Below the pieces are notes generated by a model. It ran no database searches. It was not told the origin of the DNA and saw only the letters and a list, made by a program, of their open reading frames with translations. A stretch of DNA of 64,000 nucleotides from Pseudonocardia bannensis (GTDB lineage: Bacteria; Actinomycetota; Actinomycetes; Mycobacteriales; Pseudonocardiaceae). The stretch spans positions 91,277 to 155,276 of the forward strand of contig NZ_JAAXKZ010000001.1 of the NCBI RefSeq assembly GCF_012911875.1, read 5' to 3'. Both the position numbers and the translations under genes were made by a program. The stretch's first letter is position 1, and every line of letters starts with the position of its first letter. Of this stretch, positions 63,869-64,000 are shown in pieces.

Positions 63869-64000
63869 ATGATGACGGCCGTCATGGCTCCCCACATCAC
63901 CGTGCCCGGCGCGCAGCGTTCCCACGCGGCCGATCCCGCGGACCGCACCCCGGGCGGCCGCAGCGGATCCACCGGTCCCGCCGGTCGGGCAGCCGCACCG
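63869..64000 (+). CDS. Start of a forward gene cut by the window edge
   Basis: An open frame starting with tandem ATGs (63869, 63872) behind a GAGGT ribosome site 6 bases upstream runs to the end of the window (44 codons, no stop). The start reads MMTAVMAPHITVPGAQ, then a low-complexity Gly/Pro/Ala stretch. The product is not recognisable from this part. It is divergent from the YgiB-like gene. Confidence 0.4.
   Translation, partial: MMTAVMAPHITVPGAQRSHAADPADRTPGGRSGSTGPAGRAAAP

Overview
The window is high-GC actinobacterial DNA from a mycolata-type organism that makes arabinogalactan. Gene content and order resemble the Mycobacterium tuberculosis Rv3777-Rv3813 cell-wall region, and the overall style fits Pseudonocardia or a close relative in the Pseudonocardiales. 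The genus is an inference; no rRNA is present to confirm it. Two hallmarks recur: many genes start immediately after a TANNNT -10 box (probably leaderless mRNAs), and three intergenic gaps are filled with 22-bp tandem repeats.

Layout. 1-20.8 kb is a housekeeping and accessory segment: two divergent GlsB-type membrane proteins, an atypical OmpR regulator divergent from a GH16 glycosidase, a band-7 protein, formamidase FmdA with FmdB, an LLM flavin oxidoreductase, an M3 peptidase, an Excalibur protein coupled to a class F sortase, a GMC oxidoreductase divergent from an M18 aminopeptidase, an MHS-type transporter, an O-antigen-ligase-like protein coupled to an unusual Cys-repeat secreted protein, a UspA-like protein, tRNA-Ser(UGA), a MarR regulator, a YpfJ-like zinc protease and a GNAT acetyltransferase.

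20.8-44.5 kb is the arabinogalactan locus: a quinone oxidoreductase, a class V aminotransferase homologue lacking the PLP lysine, proteasome activator Bpa, the galactan exporter (Wzm/Wzt), GlfT1, a GtrA protein, a DUF1707 protein, DprE1/DprE2 (decaprenyl-phosphoryl-arabinose synthesis), a nitroreductase, an acyltransferase, two Emb arabinosyltransferases, a second GlfT2-like enzyme, then GlfT2 and Glf. Together these make UDP-galactofuranose, polymerise and export galactan, make the lipid-linked arabinose donor and add arabinan.

44.6-55.4 kb looks like an inserted surface-polysaccharide island of visibly lower GC: a DUF6541 membrane protein, a decayed IS1380 transposase, two GT2 enzymes, a Wzx-like flippase, a DUF2142 protein, a second GtrA, an acyltransferase and a DUF2304 protein. 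It separates glf/glfT2 from the other genes of that mycobacterial block.

55.5-64 kb returns to the conserved backbone: RmlA, the UbiA-type DPPR synthase with its PAP2 phosphatase partner, a HAD phosphatase, an AlsS-like acetolactate synthase, an HhH-GPD-like protein, and a three-gene operon (YgiB/YjfM-like protein, glutathionylspermidine-synthase-like ligase, DUF350) matching the enterobacterial yjfLMC/ygiBC modules.
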